Shown: positions 27,426 through 36,950 of the stretch, one piece after another
How positions within the stretch are numbered: the first letter of the stretch is position 1
How the letters are laid out: the number at the start of each line of letters is the position of its first letter
Assembly (NCBI GenBank): GCA_029941905.1
Contig: JAPYTQ010000015.1
Location: forward strand, 45,808 to 109,807
Origin: JAHRVQ01 sp029941905
GTDB lineage: Bacteria > Pseudomonadota > Gammaproteobacteria > Pseudomonadales > Azotimanducaceae
Length of the DNA stretch: 64,000 bases
Reading direction: 5' to 3'
The notes under the pieces: model-generated
What the model was told of the DNA's origin: nothing
The model's database searches: none
What the model saw: the letters and a program-made list of their open reading frames with translations, nothing else
Translations under genes and position numbers: made by a program

Positions 27426-27840
27426 GGTCGCGGCCATCTTCTGGCGCGCCAGTTCCGGACGATCCCATAAACAGCTTGCGACCATCGGCGAATGTAATAT
27501 CCCTGCCGTTGGCTCGATTGGATCGGTCCTTGCTCTGATAGCCATCGACAACAATAAAAGTACCCGGCTTCAGTGAATTCTTGTTAATTCCGCGCCTCAA
27601 CAAGGTATTGGGCGTACCACCTTCAACCATCCAGCTTTCTTTTGTGCCGTCTTCTTTGGTGATTTCAAGATGAATCCAGGCATGGGGATTAACCCACTCC
27701 ACTTTGGTTACCGGACCCCGCAGAATCAACGGACGGTTCGGGTCGAACTCAGCACCAAAAGCATGGTGCGCGCTAAGCTGTACAGGCGTGCACAGTGCGA
27801 GCGCGATCCCTGCGACTGTGGCGATTTGTTTAATAGACAT
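27418..27840 (-). CDS. DUF6152 family exported protein
   Basis: 140 residues from the ATG with GGGG upstream; an ATG ten codons earlier lacks a signal-peptide start. Signal peptide about 1-24 (IATVAGIALALCTPVQLSA) followed by HHAFGAEFDPNRP and LRGPVTKVEWVNPHAWIHL, the conserved core of DUF6152, a small beta-rich periplasmic family of unknown function common in marine proteobacteria. The C-terminal tail is hydrophilic and ends inside the repeat element, so the natural terminus may have been altered. The two larger exported genes precede it in the same direction. Confidence 0.85.
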   Translation of the reverse strand: MSIKQIATVAGIALALCTPVQLSAHHAFGAEFDPNRPLILRGPVTKVEWVNPHAWIHLEITKEDGTKESWMVEGGTPNTLLRRGINKNSLKPGTFIVVDGYQSKDRSNRANGRDITFADGRKLFMGSSGTGAPEDGRDPN

Positions 27841-27881
27841 ATTAATTACCCCATTTGGTTTGGTGTTCAAGCATCTGAAAT

Positions 27882-28961
27882 CTATTCACTACTCACAGAT
27901 TCCGTTTCAGCTTCTAACAATCTTGCGCCCCTTAAAATATTTCCAAGGGCATAATTTCCTTCATGACAGGCATATTCAAATACCGTGTCGTCAGTTCGTG
28001 GCCAGGGATACTCGCCACTCCAGGGTTTCTCCCAAACGGCAGGATCCTCCACCGTGAAGTTGTATATTATTGTTTTGTCATCCTTACGAGTAAACCGCTC
28101 GACTACATGAAGGTCTTTACCAGCCCCGCCAAAAGAAGAGGTCACTTTGAAGTTTGTTGTATCGACTACCAACGTGTCTCCGTCCCAGTGACCTATCGAA
28201 TCACCCATCCATTTGCGAACATCATCAGGCAGATGTTCACTGTTTAGACGAACGATCCGTGCATCGTGCACCATCTCATTCAGAATCATAATATGATCTG
28301 GTGTTTGTACGATTCTTTTTAAATTGTTGTAAAGCACCGGCAACATCGGCGGCCCGGCAGTGGACCCAAAACCCAACAGGCAGCGTTCTGCCAGGGGTCG
28401 CAACTCCGGGTCGTCATAGGGTCCCCGGTCCCCGGTTTTAAGCCACCAGGCTTCACCCTTGTTTGGTTTGGCAAATTGTGCAAACAGCTTAATACGTACC
28501 TTCGCAGCTTCTTCAGTTCGCTGACGCCTGCCATCTGCAGGATCATAGATAATCGAGGTACGAAACCTACCATCAATCTCGAACGCGTCATCGCCATTAT
28601 CAATCCAGAAGGAATTGTAACCACCCACATTACCTGCCGCACCCCGGGACCCATCGCCACCGTCGGGTGGTGCCTCTCGATTCGGGTCACTCACCTGCGA
28701 ACTGGCTTCTATAGCATCTGCCTTATCACTGGCGATTTTCTCGGCTGCTTCTTTAGTGAGGTAAAGATTGTCGCCAAACATCTTGGGTCGTTCCAACGGT
28801 GTCAGGGTCGCAACATTGTAGTTACCGCTCAGGTCCGGTACGTTGTCCTTGCCAGCTTGTACGGTAAAGGGGAGTAACAGCACCCACAAACCCACAAACA
28901 GCGCTGTTTTCAGCCCGTTCATGGTGCCTGAAACAGGAAGGTGCCATATAGAGTCAGTCAT
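27882..28961 (-). CDS. Exported protein of unknown function, paralogue of its upstream neighbour
   Basis: About 359 residues from the ATG that follows GGGAGCTCGG; ATGs 14 codons upstream and 13 codons downstream are alternatives. Hydrophobic signal LKTALFVGLWVLLLP, then a mature region starting PDLSGNYNV. The C-terminal half holds WMGDSIGHWDGDTLVVDT, VVERFTRKDDKTI and FTVEDPAVWEKPWSGE, repeated in diverged form in the next protein, so the two arose by duplication. The fold looks beta-rich; no enzymatic motif was recognised. It precedes the DUF6152 gene by about 40 bases and is probably co-expressed. Confidence 0.75.
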   Translation of the reverse strand: MTDSIWHLPVSGTMNGLKTALFVGLWVLLLPFTVQAGKDNVPDLSGNYNVATLTPLERPKMFGDNLYLTKEAAEKIASDKADAIEASSQVSDPNREAPPDGGDGSRGAAGNVGGYNSFWIDNGDDAFEIDGRFRTSIIYDPADGRRQRTEEAAKVRIKLFAQFAKPNKGEAWWLKTGDRGPYDDPELRPLAERCLLGFGSTAGPPMLPVLYNNLKRIVQTPDHIMILNEMVHDARIVRLNSEHLPDDVRKWMGDSIGHWDGDTLVVDTTNFKVTSSFGGAGKDLHVVERFTRKDDKTIIYNFTVEDPAVWEKPWSGEYPWPRTDDTVFEYACHEGNYALGNILRGARLLEAETESVSSE

Positions 28962-28995
28962 CCGAGCTCCCGGTGTGATCATTGGTAGTTGACTG

Positions 28996-29841
28996 CTAAT
29001 CAAGTGGATTACGCCTCCACTCGCCGTACATCATCTCTTCAACAAACTCAACACACTTAAAGTCCAGCAATTGTGCATTCGCCTCCATTCGGCGATAAAG
29101 CGGCATGCTGATTTTCCAGGGTTCTGTGAACACCTCAGGGTCGGTAATCGTCGCTTCATAGTGTAAATGGTTTGGCCCCATCGGGGTGTAACGTTCAACC
29201 ACCGTCATCATCTCTGTATGGTGACTGCCTGACCGATCCAACCAGGTCTCAGCATTCAGTCCAGTAACCGTCAATACCAGTGTATCACCATCCCAACTGG
29301 CCACAGTCTGCCCCATCCATGAATCAATCGGTGCCGGTCCCGGATCGCTGCTAAAAATATCCCGAACTGCGCCTGCGTACGTATAGGAGATAAATAAGTT
29401 GTTTTCTCCCTGGAAGATCTGAAACGGATAGGGCATATAGGTTGCTCTCGGCACACCCGGCAGATAACACTTAACCTCCGGGTCCCGGTCAGCCCACATG
29501 GCCTGATTTTCTTCTTTTTTGGCTCTTGCCTCAGGTTTGTAAGGGATCTTGCCGCCTTCAACCACGCCGAGACCCGGGGGAACCGATCCTACCGCACCCA
29601 GCGCCAGCACATTCTTTGCCGGTACCGGCCCCTGCGGGCCTGCCCTGAGTTGCATCGCTGCTCTGGCCATATGAATTTCCAGGTCATAGTTCGCTTCATT
29701 CATGGCCTGCCAGATGCCGTTCAGATCCGGATGTTTGCCTCCGGGACCTCGTGATGCCTTGTAATCTGCCGCTTGTGAAATGGATGCCAAAAAAACAAGC
29801 ATTGAAATTATAAATAGCCGGGTACTGTTATAAGACTTCAT
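28996..29841 (-). CDS. Exported protein of unknown function, paralogue of its downstream neighbour
   Basis: 281 residues with a cleavable signal (LFIISMLVFLASISQA). The mature part begins HPDLNGIWQAMNE, then WMGQTVASWDGDTLVLTVTG, MTVVERYTPMGPNHL and TITDPEVFTEPWK, matching the neighbouring protein in order and spacing. First gene of a likely three-gene unit with that paralogue and DUF6152; AAGGTAG precedes the ATG. Similar trios occur in marine gammaproteobacteria by my recollection, without an assigned function. Confidence 0.75.
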   Translation of the reverse strand: MKSYNSTRLFIISMLVFLASISQAADYKASRGPGGKHPDLNGIWQAMNEANYDLEIHMARAAMQLRAGPQGPVPAKNVLALGAVGSVPPGLGVVEGGKIPYKPEARAKKEENQAMWADRDPEVKCYLPGVPRATYMPYPFQIFQGENNLFISYTYAGAVRDIFSSDPGPAPIDSWMGQTVASWDGDTLVLTVTGLNAETWLDRSGSHHTEMMTVVERYTPMGPNHLHYEATITDPEVFTEPWKISMPLYRRMEANAQLLDFKCVEFVEEMMYGEWRRNPLD

Positions 29842-29961
29842 TAACTACCTTCTGGGATCCTAAGTGGGATAACAATACAATTATCTCACCTTTAATAGCA
29901 ATTGGAAGCGGGGTCGGAATAGTATTAGTTTGCGTGATGTACCAAAACATGGGGCCTGTTG

Positions 29962-31236
29962 ATGCCATCAAAGCCAATCTGGATCGATAAATTCGACGAA
30001 CTGTCGATTTATTCGTTTCCTTTTAGAATCAGCAACATTCTAATTCTCTTTTTGTTCACCCTGACCTTCTCCTATGTGTTGGGCGCAACACTGTTCCTGG
30101 GTATGATCGGTTTTATTGTCACAATTACCCTCGCTTACGTCAGCTTCAGTTTCTTCTTTGGGTACCTTTTCGTCATTTTCGAGTACACCTCCCTCGGATT
30201 TCAGGAAATACCGCGCTTATCCGCCGATTTACTGTTTAATGAGCGTGGCCGATTAGTGAAGGCTACCGTACTAGTGAGTTTCTTCTTATCCGCCATTTTC
30301 TTTGTTACCGATCCCTTCTGGCAAACCTTCCTGACTATCACGAGCCTGTTACTTATACCGGTTGCGATGTCGGTTCTGATAATGGAAGGCAGACTGATTT
30401 CTGCCCTGAACCCTTTGAACTGGTTCGCAGCCCTGAAGAACATCGAGGCAGATGCCAGATTTGGCCAGTTCCTGATTTTGCAATTTAGTATGTTGCTCAC
30501 CGGGTATGTCGCACTCTTTGTGAATCTTGGCTGGTTCAACATCTTGACGATGATGGCCTTTCTTACGGTTTCCATGACCGCGTTTCGCTGCCTCGGCGTG
30601 GTTCTGCACAGCAATGCCGAATCCCTTGGGCTCGAGGTTGTTTATGGACCCGTGATTGAAGAGGAACAGACTCAACGCGCCAGGGATCAGGAACTATCAG
30701 AGTTCACGGCTTCGTTGTACAGTCTTAGCGGTGCCGGGAAAACAGAAAAAGCACGGGAAATGCTCAACCAACGCCTCGAAGACGATGGCTACATCACTGA
30801 ACCTGACCTGTTTGGTCGAATCAGGGGGTGGGAAAATCCAGCCCTGGCGATCAGCGCCGGACGAGGATTTCTTGATCGGCTGGTGGCAGCGCAGGACATT
30901 CGAACCAGCTGGCATGTGCTGGAATTCTGTTTCGAAGCCAATCACAACCAGTACAAGCTAACTTCCGCCAATTCCGTCATTACATTGGCGGGCCTGGCTG
31001 AAACATTCAAGCAGAAAACCATCATGGCTCACCTGCTGGAACATTTTGAAGAGGACTTTCCCAACCACCCAAAAACAGCCGAGATGTTGCTATTGGCTGC
31101 ACATTTCATTGCCCATGATCTTGATGACTTCGAGAAAGCTCGCGGTATCATGGCCCGGCTCGAATCTGACTTTCCAAAGATTCACGCCGACAAAACTTAT
31201 CAGGCCCTGCACACAATTCTTTTTCAACCTGATTAG
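29962..31236 (+). CDS. Multi-span membrane protein with C-terminal TPR-like domain
   Basis: 424 residues from the ATG (a TTG one codon earlier is possible). The N-terminal half has about six spans (ILILFLFTLTFSYVLGATLF and the following hydrophobic stretches) with a pattern like DUF4013-type membrane domains. Residues 230-424 are soluble and helical with TPR-like spacing (ASLYSLSGAGKTEKAREMLN, FEKARGIMARLESDFP). I do not recognise a specific family. It stands alone between oppositely oriented genes. Confidence 0.65.
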   Translation: MPSKPIWIDKFDELSIYSFPFRISNILILFLFTLTFSYVLGATLFLGMIGFIVTITLAYVSFSFFFGYLFVIFEYTSLGFQEIPRLSADLLFNERGRLVKATVLVSFFLSAIFFVTDPFWQTFLTITSLLLIPVAMSVLIMEGRLISALNPLNWFAALKNIEADARFGQFLILQFSMLLTGYVALFVNLGWFNILTMMAFLTVSMTAFRCLGVVLHSNAESLGLEVVYGPVIEEEQTQRARDQELSEFTASLYSLSGAGKTEKAREMLNQRLEDDGYITEPDLFGRIRGWENPALAISAGRGFLDRLVAAQDIRTSWHVLEFCFEANHNQYKLTSANSVITLAGLAETFKQKTIMAHLLEHFEEDFPNHPKTAEMLLLAAHFIAHDLDDFEKARGIMARLESDFPKIHADKTYQALHTILFQPD

Positions 31237-31274
31237 CAGATCGAGTATCTCAAAAATAGCCTGTGCCAATTCCC

Positions 31275-34200
31275 TTACCAGGCATCAATGGCAGGGCGTT
31301 TTTTTCCGTCCCTCAGATTATGTCTTCTGACCGATTTCATCAGATTCGCAACCCAGAACCTGGAATCAGCAGGGTCGATCGTGTCATCAACACTAAAGAG
31401 AGAGGCGTAGTTCAGCGCTTTACCCCGCTCATAGGCGCGGGCAACCATATCTTCATACATCTTCTTTCGATCTTCTGAATCTTCAACTGCCGCAAGTTCT
31501 GCTCGATAACCCAGCTTGACACTGCCCTCGAGACCCATGCCGCCGTACTCTCCTGTGGGCCACGAGACCGTAAAGAAGGGTGTTTTATATGATCCACCTG
31601 CCATGGCAATGGCTCCTAAACCATACGCTTTCCTTAACACGATAGTGAAAAATGGCACGGACAGGTTAGCACCCGTTAAGAACATTCGGCTGGAGTGCCG
31701 CACCAGCGCCGTTTTCTCAATCTCCGGCCCAACCATGATGCCTGGCGTATCACAGAGATAAAGAATAGGGATATCAAAAGCATCCATAAGTTGCATAAAC
31801 CTCGCCGCCTTATCTGCCCCGTCAGAATCAATCGCCCCTCCGAGATGGGAAGGGTTATTGGCAATCACTCCAATTGGCATTCCTTCCACCCGAATCAACG
31901 ACGTGATACTGCCAATACCAAAACCGGGACGCAGATCCAAAACTGAATCTTTATCTGCCAGCGTTTTGATGACGGCGCGGACGTCGTATGCACGTAAACG
32001 ATTTTCAGGAACAATACGACGCATCAATCGCTGGTCCGGTACCTGCCACCGTTTTATCTTGCCCTGGAAATAGGACAGGTACTTTTTGGCAGTCAATACT
32101 GCATCTGCTTCATCCTTGACGAGCAGATCAACCACGCCACTCTTGACCTGCACCGACATGGGTCCAATTTCTTCAGGCGTGAAAATACCCAGACCCCCAC
32201 CCTCAATCATGGCTGGACCACCCATACCAATATTGGAATCCTCTGTCGCAATAATGACGTCGCAGCATCCGAGCAGGGACGCATTGCCTGCAAAACAGCG
32301 TCCCGACGTAATCCCCACCATGGGTACGAGGGCGCTCAACTGAGCAAACCGGGCAAATGTTGTCGTCCCTTCACCACCGAGGCCATCTGTATCGCCGGGC
32401 CTGCCGCCGCCACCTTCGGCGAATAACACCATTGGCATACGACCATTTTCCGCAACGCCAATCATCCGGTCAGTCTTGCGATGGTTTTGCCCGCCCTGGG
32501 TGCCAGCAAATACCGTGTAGTCATAAGACATCACCACACAACGATTGTCAGGCTCATCGAACAGATCACCATTAATGGCACCCACCCCGGTAATCATGCC
32601 GTCGGCGGGACTCTTTTCAATCAGTTCCTCGACGCTTCTGCGGCGCCGCTGGGCAGCCAGTACGAGCTGACCATACTCGACAAAGGTGTTGTCATCACAG
32701 AGATGTTCAATATTCTCCCTCGCCGTTCTCTGCCCTGTTTTGCGGCGTCTTGCGACAGCCTGGGGCCGATTCGCATCAATGGTTGTCGCTCGACGGTTGA
32801 CAACCTCTTCCAGATCCGGACGGATATAATCCAGATCGATATCCTCTTCGTCATCGGCTCCGGCCTTCTCCACTTCCTTCGCGATCAGGGAAAGCATCGG
32901 TTGGCGTTCATAAAGAGTATCGCCGACAACGGCACTCACCGAATCCACAACACCGCTATAGTGCGCATTGATTTCATGTTCCATTTTCATTGAGTCCATA
33001 ACCACCAGGGTTTCACCGGTACTCACCTCATCTCCTGTGGCAACTAACACTTCAATAATGGTGCCCTGCATCGGTGAAAGAACCCACGAATCGTCCAGCG
33101 CTTCCACTTCAACGTTCAATGCCCGGTCTTTCTGCAGCCCGAATTCCAATACGGCCAGCGGATCACTATTGTCGACGGTTGCTCCAGCCTGCCTGGCCGT
33201 AACAACCTCATTCGAGACACGGTAATGTTGTTGGTGAGAGCTGTCGCTCAAGAGCCTACCGACATTGTCATCTATAAACCGGGTGTAAAAATCCACTTCG
33301 GCGACACGGTCGTCAACCAGTATGCTCTGTAAAAACGATATATTTGTCGCAACGCCTTCAATTTGAAACTCACATAAGGTTCGGTAGGCGTTCACCAGCG
33401 CACCGCGATAATCATCCTGACTGTGATGAACGATCAGTTTTGCCAACAGGGAATCAAATCGGGGATTGGTCGTGTAATTCGTATAGGCATACGTATCCAA
33501 CCGGATACCCGGACCGCTGGGGGGATTAAAAGCGCGTAATGTTCCGCCGCTGGGCCTCGTGGTGCCATCAGCCTGCATAGTTTCCATATTAATCCGCAGC
33601 TGGATGGCGATCCCCCTGGCGGAAATCCCCTGCAGCCCAATATCAGCTAGAGCTTCACCGTTTGCGACGCGTAACTGGGCTTCTACCAGGTCTACTTTAA
33701 AAATCTCTTCAGTGATCGTGTGTTCAACCTGCAACCGGGCATTGACCTCGATAAACACAAATCGTCCACTGCTGGTATCCACGAGAAATTCAACGGTTCC
33801 GGCACTTGAGTATCTGGCCGACCGGGCGAGAGTTGTTGCCGCATCTATGATCTTTTTCCTGAGATCAGGGTTCAGAAAAGGCGCCGGGGCAATCTCAATA
33901 ATTTTTTGATGCCGTCTTTGGAGCGAGCAATCCCGCTCACCAAGATCGACAACTTCTCCAGACTGATCGCCAAATATTTGCACCTCAATATGGCGGGCCC
34001 GGGACATGTACTCTTCGACGTACAGCGCGTCATTGCCAAACGCACTGTTGGCTTCGCGTGCGCTTTGGGAGTAAGCCGATTCAAGCTCAAGGATATCGGA
34101 AACAATGCGTACACCCCGGCCACCACCACCGGCGATGGCTTTAATCATCATGGCTCGAGAATCCAGGCTTTGGAAAAAATCGCGCGCTTCATCCAGGCTG

Positions 34201-34610
34201 GTGGGTTCATCGGTTCCCGACAGCACGGGGATACCATGGTCGATGGCAAACTTCCTGGCCTCCGCCTTGTCACCAAATAATGCCAGGGTTTCCGCTGACG
34301 GGCCTACAAACTTGATACCTTGTTCTTCACAGGCCAATGCGAAGCGTGCATTTTCACTGAGAAATCCATAGCCCGGGTGGATGGCATCGCAGTTGTTTTC
34401 CCTGGCAATCGCGACGATGTTATCAACGTCCAGATAAGCCGCTGCACCAGTCCCGTCCAATGCAATGGATTCATCGGCACGGTATGCATGCAATGAATCA
34501 CTGTCATCACTTGAGTAGATACTCACCGTTCGAATACCAAGGTTCGCTGCACTTCGCATGATACGGATAGCAATTTCGCCCCGATTCGCGATCAGTAATT
34601 TTTCAACCAC
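31275..34610 (-). CDS. Single-chain acyl-CoA carboxylase (biotin carboxylase, BCCP and carboxyltransferase fused)
   Basis: Biotin-dependent carboxylase of 1111 residues. Biotin carboxylase domain 1-450: KLLIANRGEIAIR, ATP loop AIAGGGGRGVRIV, EVNARLQVEHTITEE. Biotinyl domain with MDSMKMEHEI (biotin lysine about 541). Carboxyltransferase domain about 593-1111: FAGTQGGQNHRKTDRMI, FAEGGGGRPGDTD, LCDTPGIMVGPEIE. The all-in-one order matches the long-chain acyl-CoA carboxylases known as single-polypeptide enzymes. The substrate, acetyl- to long-chain CoA, cannot be read off. The GTG start has GGGAG six bases upstream; a longer open frame runs 41 codons into a repeat element and is rejected. An epimerase-like gene and acyl-CoA genes lie nearby. 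Confidence 0.92.
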   Translation of the reverse strand: MVEKLLIANRGEIAIRIMRSAANLGIRTVSIYSSDDSDSLHAYRADESIALDGTGAAAYLDVDNIVAIARENNCDAIHPGYGFLSENARFALACEEQGIKFVGPSAETLALFGDKAEARKFAIDHGIPVLSGTDEPTSLDEARDFFQSLDSRAMMIKAIAGGGGRGVRIVSDILELESAYSQSAREANSAFGNDALYVEEYMSRARHIEVQIFGDQSGEVVDLGERDCSLQRRHQKIIEIAPAPFLNPDLRKKIIDAATTLARSARYSSAGTVEFLVDTSSGRFVFIEVNARLQVEHTITEEIFKVDLVEAQLRVANGEALADIGLQGISARGIAIQLRINMETMQADGTTRPSGGTLRAFNPPSGPGIRLDTYAYTNYTTNPRFDSLLAKLIVHHSQDDYRGALVNAYRTLCEFQIEGVATNISFLQSILVDDRVAEVDFYTRFIDDNVGRLLSDSSHQQHYRVSNEVVTARQAGATVDNSDPLAVLEFGLQKDRALNVEVEALDDSWVLSPMQGTIIEVLVATGDEVSTGETLVVMDSMKMEHEINAHYSGVVDSVSAVVGDTLYERQPMLSLIAKEVEKAGADDEEDIDLDYIRPDLEEVVNRRATTIDANRPQAVARRRKTGQRTARENIEHLCDDNTFVEYGQLVLAAQRRRRSVEELIEKSPADGMITGVGAINGDLFDEPDNRCVVMSYDYTVFAGTQGGQNHRKTDRMIGVAENGRMPMVLFAEGGGGRPGDTDGLGGEGTTTFARFAQLSALVPMVGITSGRCFAGNASLLGCCDVIIATEDSNIGMGGPAMIEGGGLGIFTPEEIGPMSVQVKSGVVDLLVKDEADAVLTAKKYLSYFQGKIKRWQVPDQRLMRRIVPENRLRAYDVRAVIKTLADKDSVLDLRPGFGIGSITSLIRVEGMPIGVIANNPSHLGGAIDSDGADKAARFMQLMDAFDIPILYLCDTPGIMVGPEIEKTALVRHSSRMFLTGANLSVPFFTIVLRKAYGLGAIAMAGGSYKTPFFTVSWPTGEYGGMGLEGSVKLGYRAELAAVEDSEDRKKMYEDMVARAYERGKALNYASLFSVDDTIDPADSRFWVANLMKSVRRHNLRDGKKRPAIDAW

Positions 34611-34629
34611 AATTTTCTCCCGTCGAATC

Positions 34630-34775
34630 CTAGCAGGCTGCTGAAAAGTCCCTGTTAGATGCAAGGCAAGGCGAAATTTGCTGAAAGAGCGGAGTTTACA
34701 CGCCGTAAATGAGCATCTTGAAGCAATTTTCAACGCCGCATTGTGCTAACAGGGGATTTTTCAGCAGCCTGCTAG
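34630..34775. repeat. Family A inverted-repeat element, copy 2 (146 bp, intact ends)
   Basis: Perfect outer termini CTAGCAGGCTGCTGAAAA and TTTTCAGCAGCCTGCTAG, then inner inverted TGTTAG/CTAACA, around the core GCTGAAAGAGCGGAGTTTAC. It lies 20 bases upstream of the carboxylase GTG, where it would separate or replace the promoter and leader. It matches copy 1 near 9.0-9.2 kb. Confidence 0.9.
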
Positions 34776-34918
34776 ACTTTGCCAAAGCATACAGGTTGTC
34801 TATGGGGTGTTGCTACTCGTGAGAAGTATAGGAGCTACCGCTCACGGGAAAACATTAGCGATTGAATGTCCGATGCCGATAGAATGTCCACTGCTAACAA
34901 GAATCCCAGCTAGAATTC

Positions 34919-35980
34919 ATGCTGAACCCACTACGCACCTCACTAACAGTCTTCCTTTGTTGCTCTTTTCAGATTCCCTTATGTTTTTCAAAAAGCGAGC
35001 TCGAAGCTTATGCCAGCGACTGGCAACTGCGAACGGACAACGATGCGCTGGTATCTACCGTCAGGGATCGTAATTACACAGGTGGTATCACCTTTGCACA
35101 ATCAGGCAGACGTGCCGCGGAGCGGGTTTTCTCGTTAGACGGCTGGCTGGGACGTTTCGATAGCCTGTTTAACATCGGCGACAACACATTTACGAACACT
35201 CGACATAGCATGCAGTTCGGTTTAGTGGTCTTTACCCCTGAGCGCATCAGTAAGAAAGAACCCATCTTCGATGATCATCCCTATTCCAATCTGATTTTCC
35301 TGGCAAACTCCAGACAGTGGTTGTCCGAAGACAAAAACAGTGTATCTCGATCGATGCTGCTACTGGGCCTGTTCGGAACCAACACCGCCAAAATGATTCA
35401 GTCCGGTCTGCACAGCCTGATCGACGTAGAGGAAGCCAACGGTTGGGACAACCAGATTTCTGATGGCGGGGAACCCACCTTTCGTTATAGCCTGTCTAAG
35501 ACCCGCTTTCTGAAATCGAATTACAACAAGGCCTTTACGGCCTATGATATCAGCACAACTCTGGAGGGGAACGCAGGTTACACCACCGACATTAATGCCG
35601 GGTTGTCGTTGCGCATTGGGAAAATCCATGCCCTCGGCTGGTATTCATTACCGGATCCATCAGACTATTTTACAGCCGCCTACGCCCCATTGATTACCCA
35701 CGAAGGAAAGCGGGATAGTGAAATGTTTTTTCTCGCCGGTGTGAATGCACGCCTGCGGATTTACAACGTATTGCTCCAGGGCCAATTCAGGCACAGTGAG
35801 GTGACCTACGCCTATTCGGATCTTAACCCGCTGATTGGGGAAGCCTGGATTGGTGCCGGAGCGGCTTTTTCAAACGGCTGGCAGGCAAGTTTCGTCGTCA
35901 GGGGGCGGACCCGGGAGTTTGAAGCTGAACAATCCGTTAGACAGGTATGGGGTGGTTTAACGATCATAAGGGTATGGTAG
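34919..35980 (+). CDS. LpxR-type lipid A 3'-O-deacylase family protein (DUF2219)
   Basis: 353-residue outer-membrane beta-barrel enzyme family that removes the 3'-acyloxyacyl group of lipid A. Signal peptide about 1-24 (SLTVFLCCSFQIPLCF). The active-site region is RTDNDALVSTVRDRNYTGG, matching the ENDxxx...D.xYTxG pattern with N in the catalytic loop, then QFGLVVFTPERISKKEPIFD and DDHPYSNLIFL. The rest is alternating barrel strands ending in an aromatic (IIRVW). Shows the organism has an outer membrane with lipid A. Preceded by about 140 bases without other recognised features. Confidence 0.85.
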   Translation: MLNPLRTSLTVFLCCSFQIPLCFSKSELEAYASDWQLRTDNDALVSTVRDRNYTGGITFAQSGRRAAERVFSLDGWLGRFDSLFNIGDNTFTNTRHSMQFGLVVFTPERISKKEPIFDDHPYSNLIFLANSRQWLSEDKNSVSRSMLLLGLFGTNTAKMIQSGLHSLIDVEEANGWDNQISDGGEPTFRYSLSKTRFLKSNYNKAFTAYDISTTLEGNAGYTTDINAGLSLRIGKIHALGWYSLPDPSDYFTAAYAPLITHEGKRDSEMFFLAGVNARLRIYNVLLQGQFRHSEVTYAYSDLNPLIGEAWIGAGAAFSNGWQASFVVRGRTREFEAEQSVRQVWGGLTIIRVW

Positions 35981-35984
35981 TCTT

Positions 35985-36908
35985 TTAAGCAAGCCTGGCG
36001 CGCATCAGCAGTGACCAGAACTCGCGTTCAAAGCGTGGCGGTCTTTGTCCTTCACCCGAAACACGCGTTGTTTTAGCGACCACGAGATCAAGACCAGGTA
36101 CAACGTAAAGATAATTTTCCTGCGCTCCCCGTGCCGCGATTAAGTCAGCAGGGGCGTCCGGGATAAGGGCACCGGAATGTGTCTTTTCTTCTCTCATGGG
36201 TACCTTGAAAAATTCCTGGTGGTTGTTCCACCAACACAAACCCCAGGCCGGGTTTTCTTTTGAGCCTGGCCGGGACATCTGGTCAAGATAGTACTTCGGG
36301 ATGATTCCATCGCCATCTTTCAGCACCATCAATCCGAGTCTGGTTAGATCAGCCGCCGTCGAGGACAACCCGGTAAATGGTGTTCCGTCAGGTAATCGGG
36401 CATTTCGTTCAACCCAACGGGTCTCACTCATACCCAGGGGCTCCAGCAGCCATGTTCGGGTTAGTTCATTCAAATCCAGCCCGGACTGTATGGATAGGAT
36501 TTTTTTAAGGTAGTTGTAGGCTGTATTGTTATAGCGCCAGGTTTCACCGACGATCCCCAGAGCGTTTAATTCATCATCCATACCCGTGGTCATCGACAAC
36601 AGGGTTTCTATCGTCAGGCTGGCCTCGTCCCAGGGCGACAGGTTGGTCCACTCCGGGTCAAGATGATGGTTAACAGGATCGGATATTTCCAGCAGGTATT
36701 TTTCTTCGGCAATGGCGACTAAAACGTAAAGTAAACCCTTTTGCACCGCATACACATCCACCGGGTCAGGGTCAAACACGGCTTGCGCGAGTATTCCTTG
36801 CCGGTGGCAAACCACCAACTGCGCTGCCTGGCAGCTTTCGGCGAATTCAACCGCCAGTGCCAGCCCGGACGAATCCCAGCCAACGGATTCGGGATCAATG
36901 TGCTCCAT
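35985..36908 (-). CDS. Beta-lactamase-fold serine hydrolase homologue, nucleophile replaced by alanine
   Basis: 307 residues of the class C beta-lactamase/esterase fold. The YxN motif is seen as RYNNTAYNYL, the third motif as THSGALIPDAP, and LLEPLGMSETRWVERNARLP is typical of the family. At the expected SxxK the sequence is DVYAVQKGLLYVL, that is A-V-Q-K: the lysine is present but the serine is alanine. As read this would be a pseudoenzyme or would use another residue. The ATG is preferred to a TTG one codon earlier. It converges with the LpxR gene, four bases apart. Confidence 0.8.
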   Translation of the reverse strand: MEHIDPESVGWDSSGLALAVEFAESCQAAQLVVCHRQGILAQAVFDPDPVDVYAVQKGLLYVLVAIAEEKYLLEISDPVNHHLDPEWTNLSPWDEASLTIETLLSMTTGMDDELNALGIVGETWRYNNTAYNYLKKILSIQSGLDLNELTRTWLLEPLGMSETRWVERNARLPDGTPFTGLSSTAADLTRLGLMVLKDGDGIIPKYYLDQMSRPGSKENPAWGLCWWNNHQEFFKVPMREEKTHSGALIPDAPADLIAARGAQENYLYVVPGLDLVVAKTTRVSGEGQRPPRFEREFWSLLMRARLA

Positions 36909-36950
36909 CAACTGTGGCTGGCCGAGACAGCTAACGATGGATGTCGTTAA

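Noticed and set aside
34611..34733. Forty-one extra N-terminal codons for the carboxylase
   Set aside because: They read through repeat-element DNA, and a GTG with a good GGAG site lies at the domain's normal start.
34850..34905. Near-repeat GAATGTCC twice upstream of the LpxR gene
   Set aside because: Eight bases only, with no symmetry or spacing suggesting an operator.
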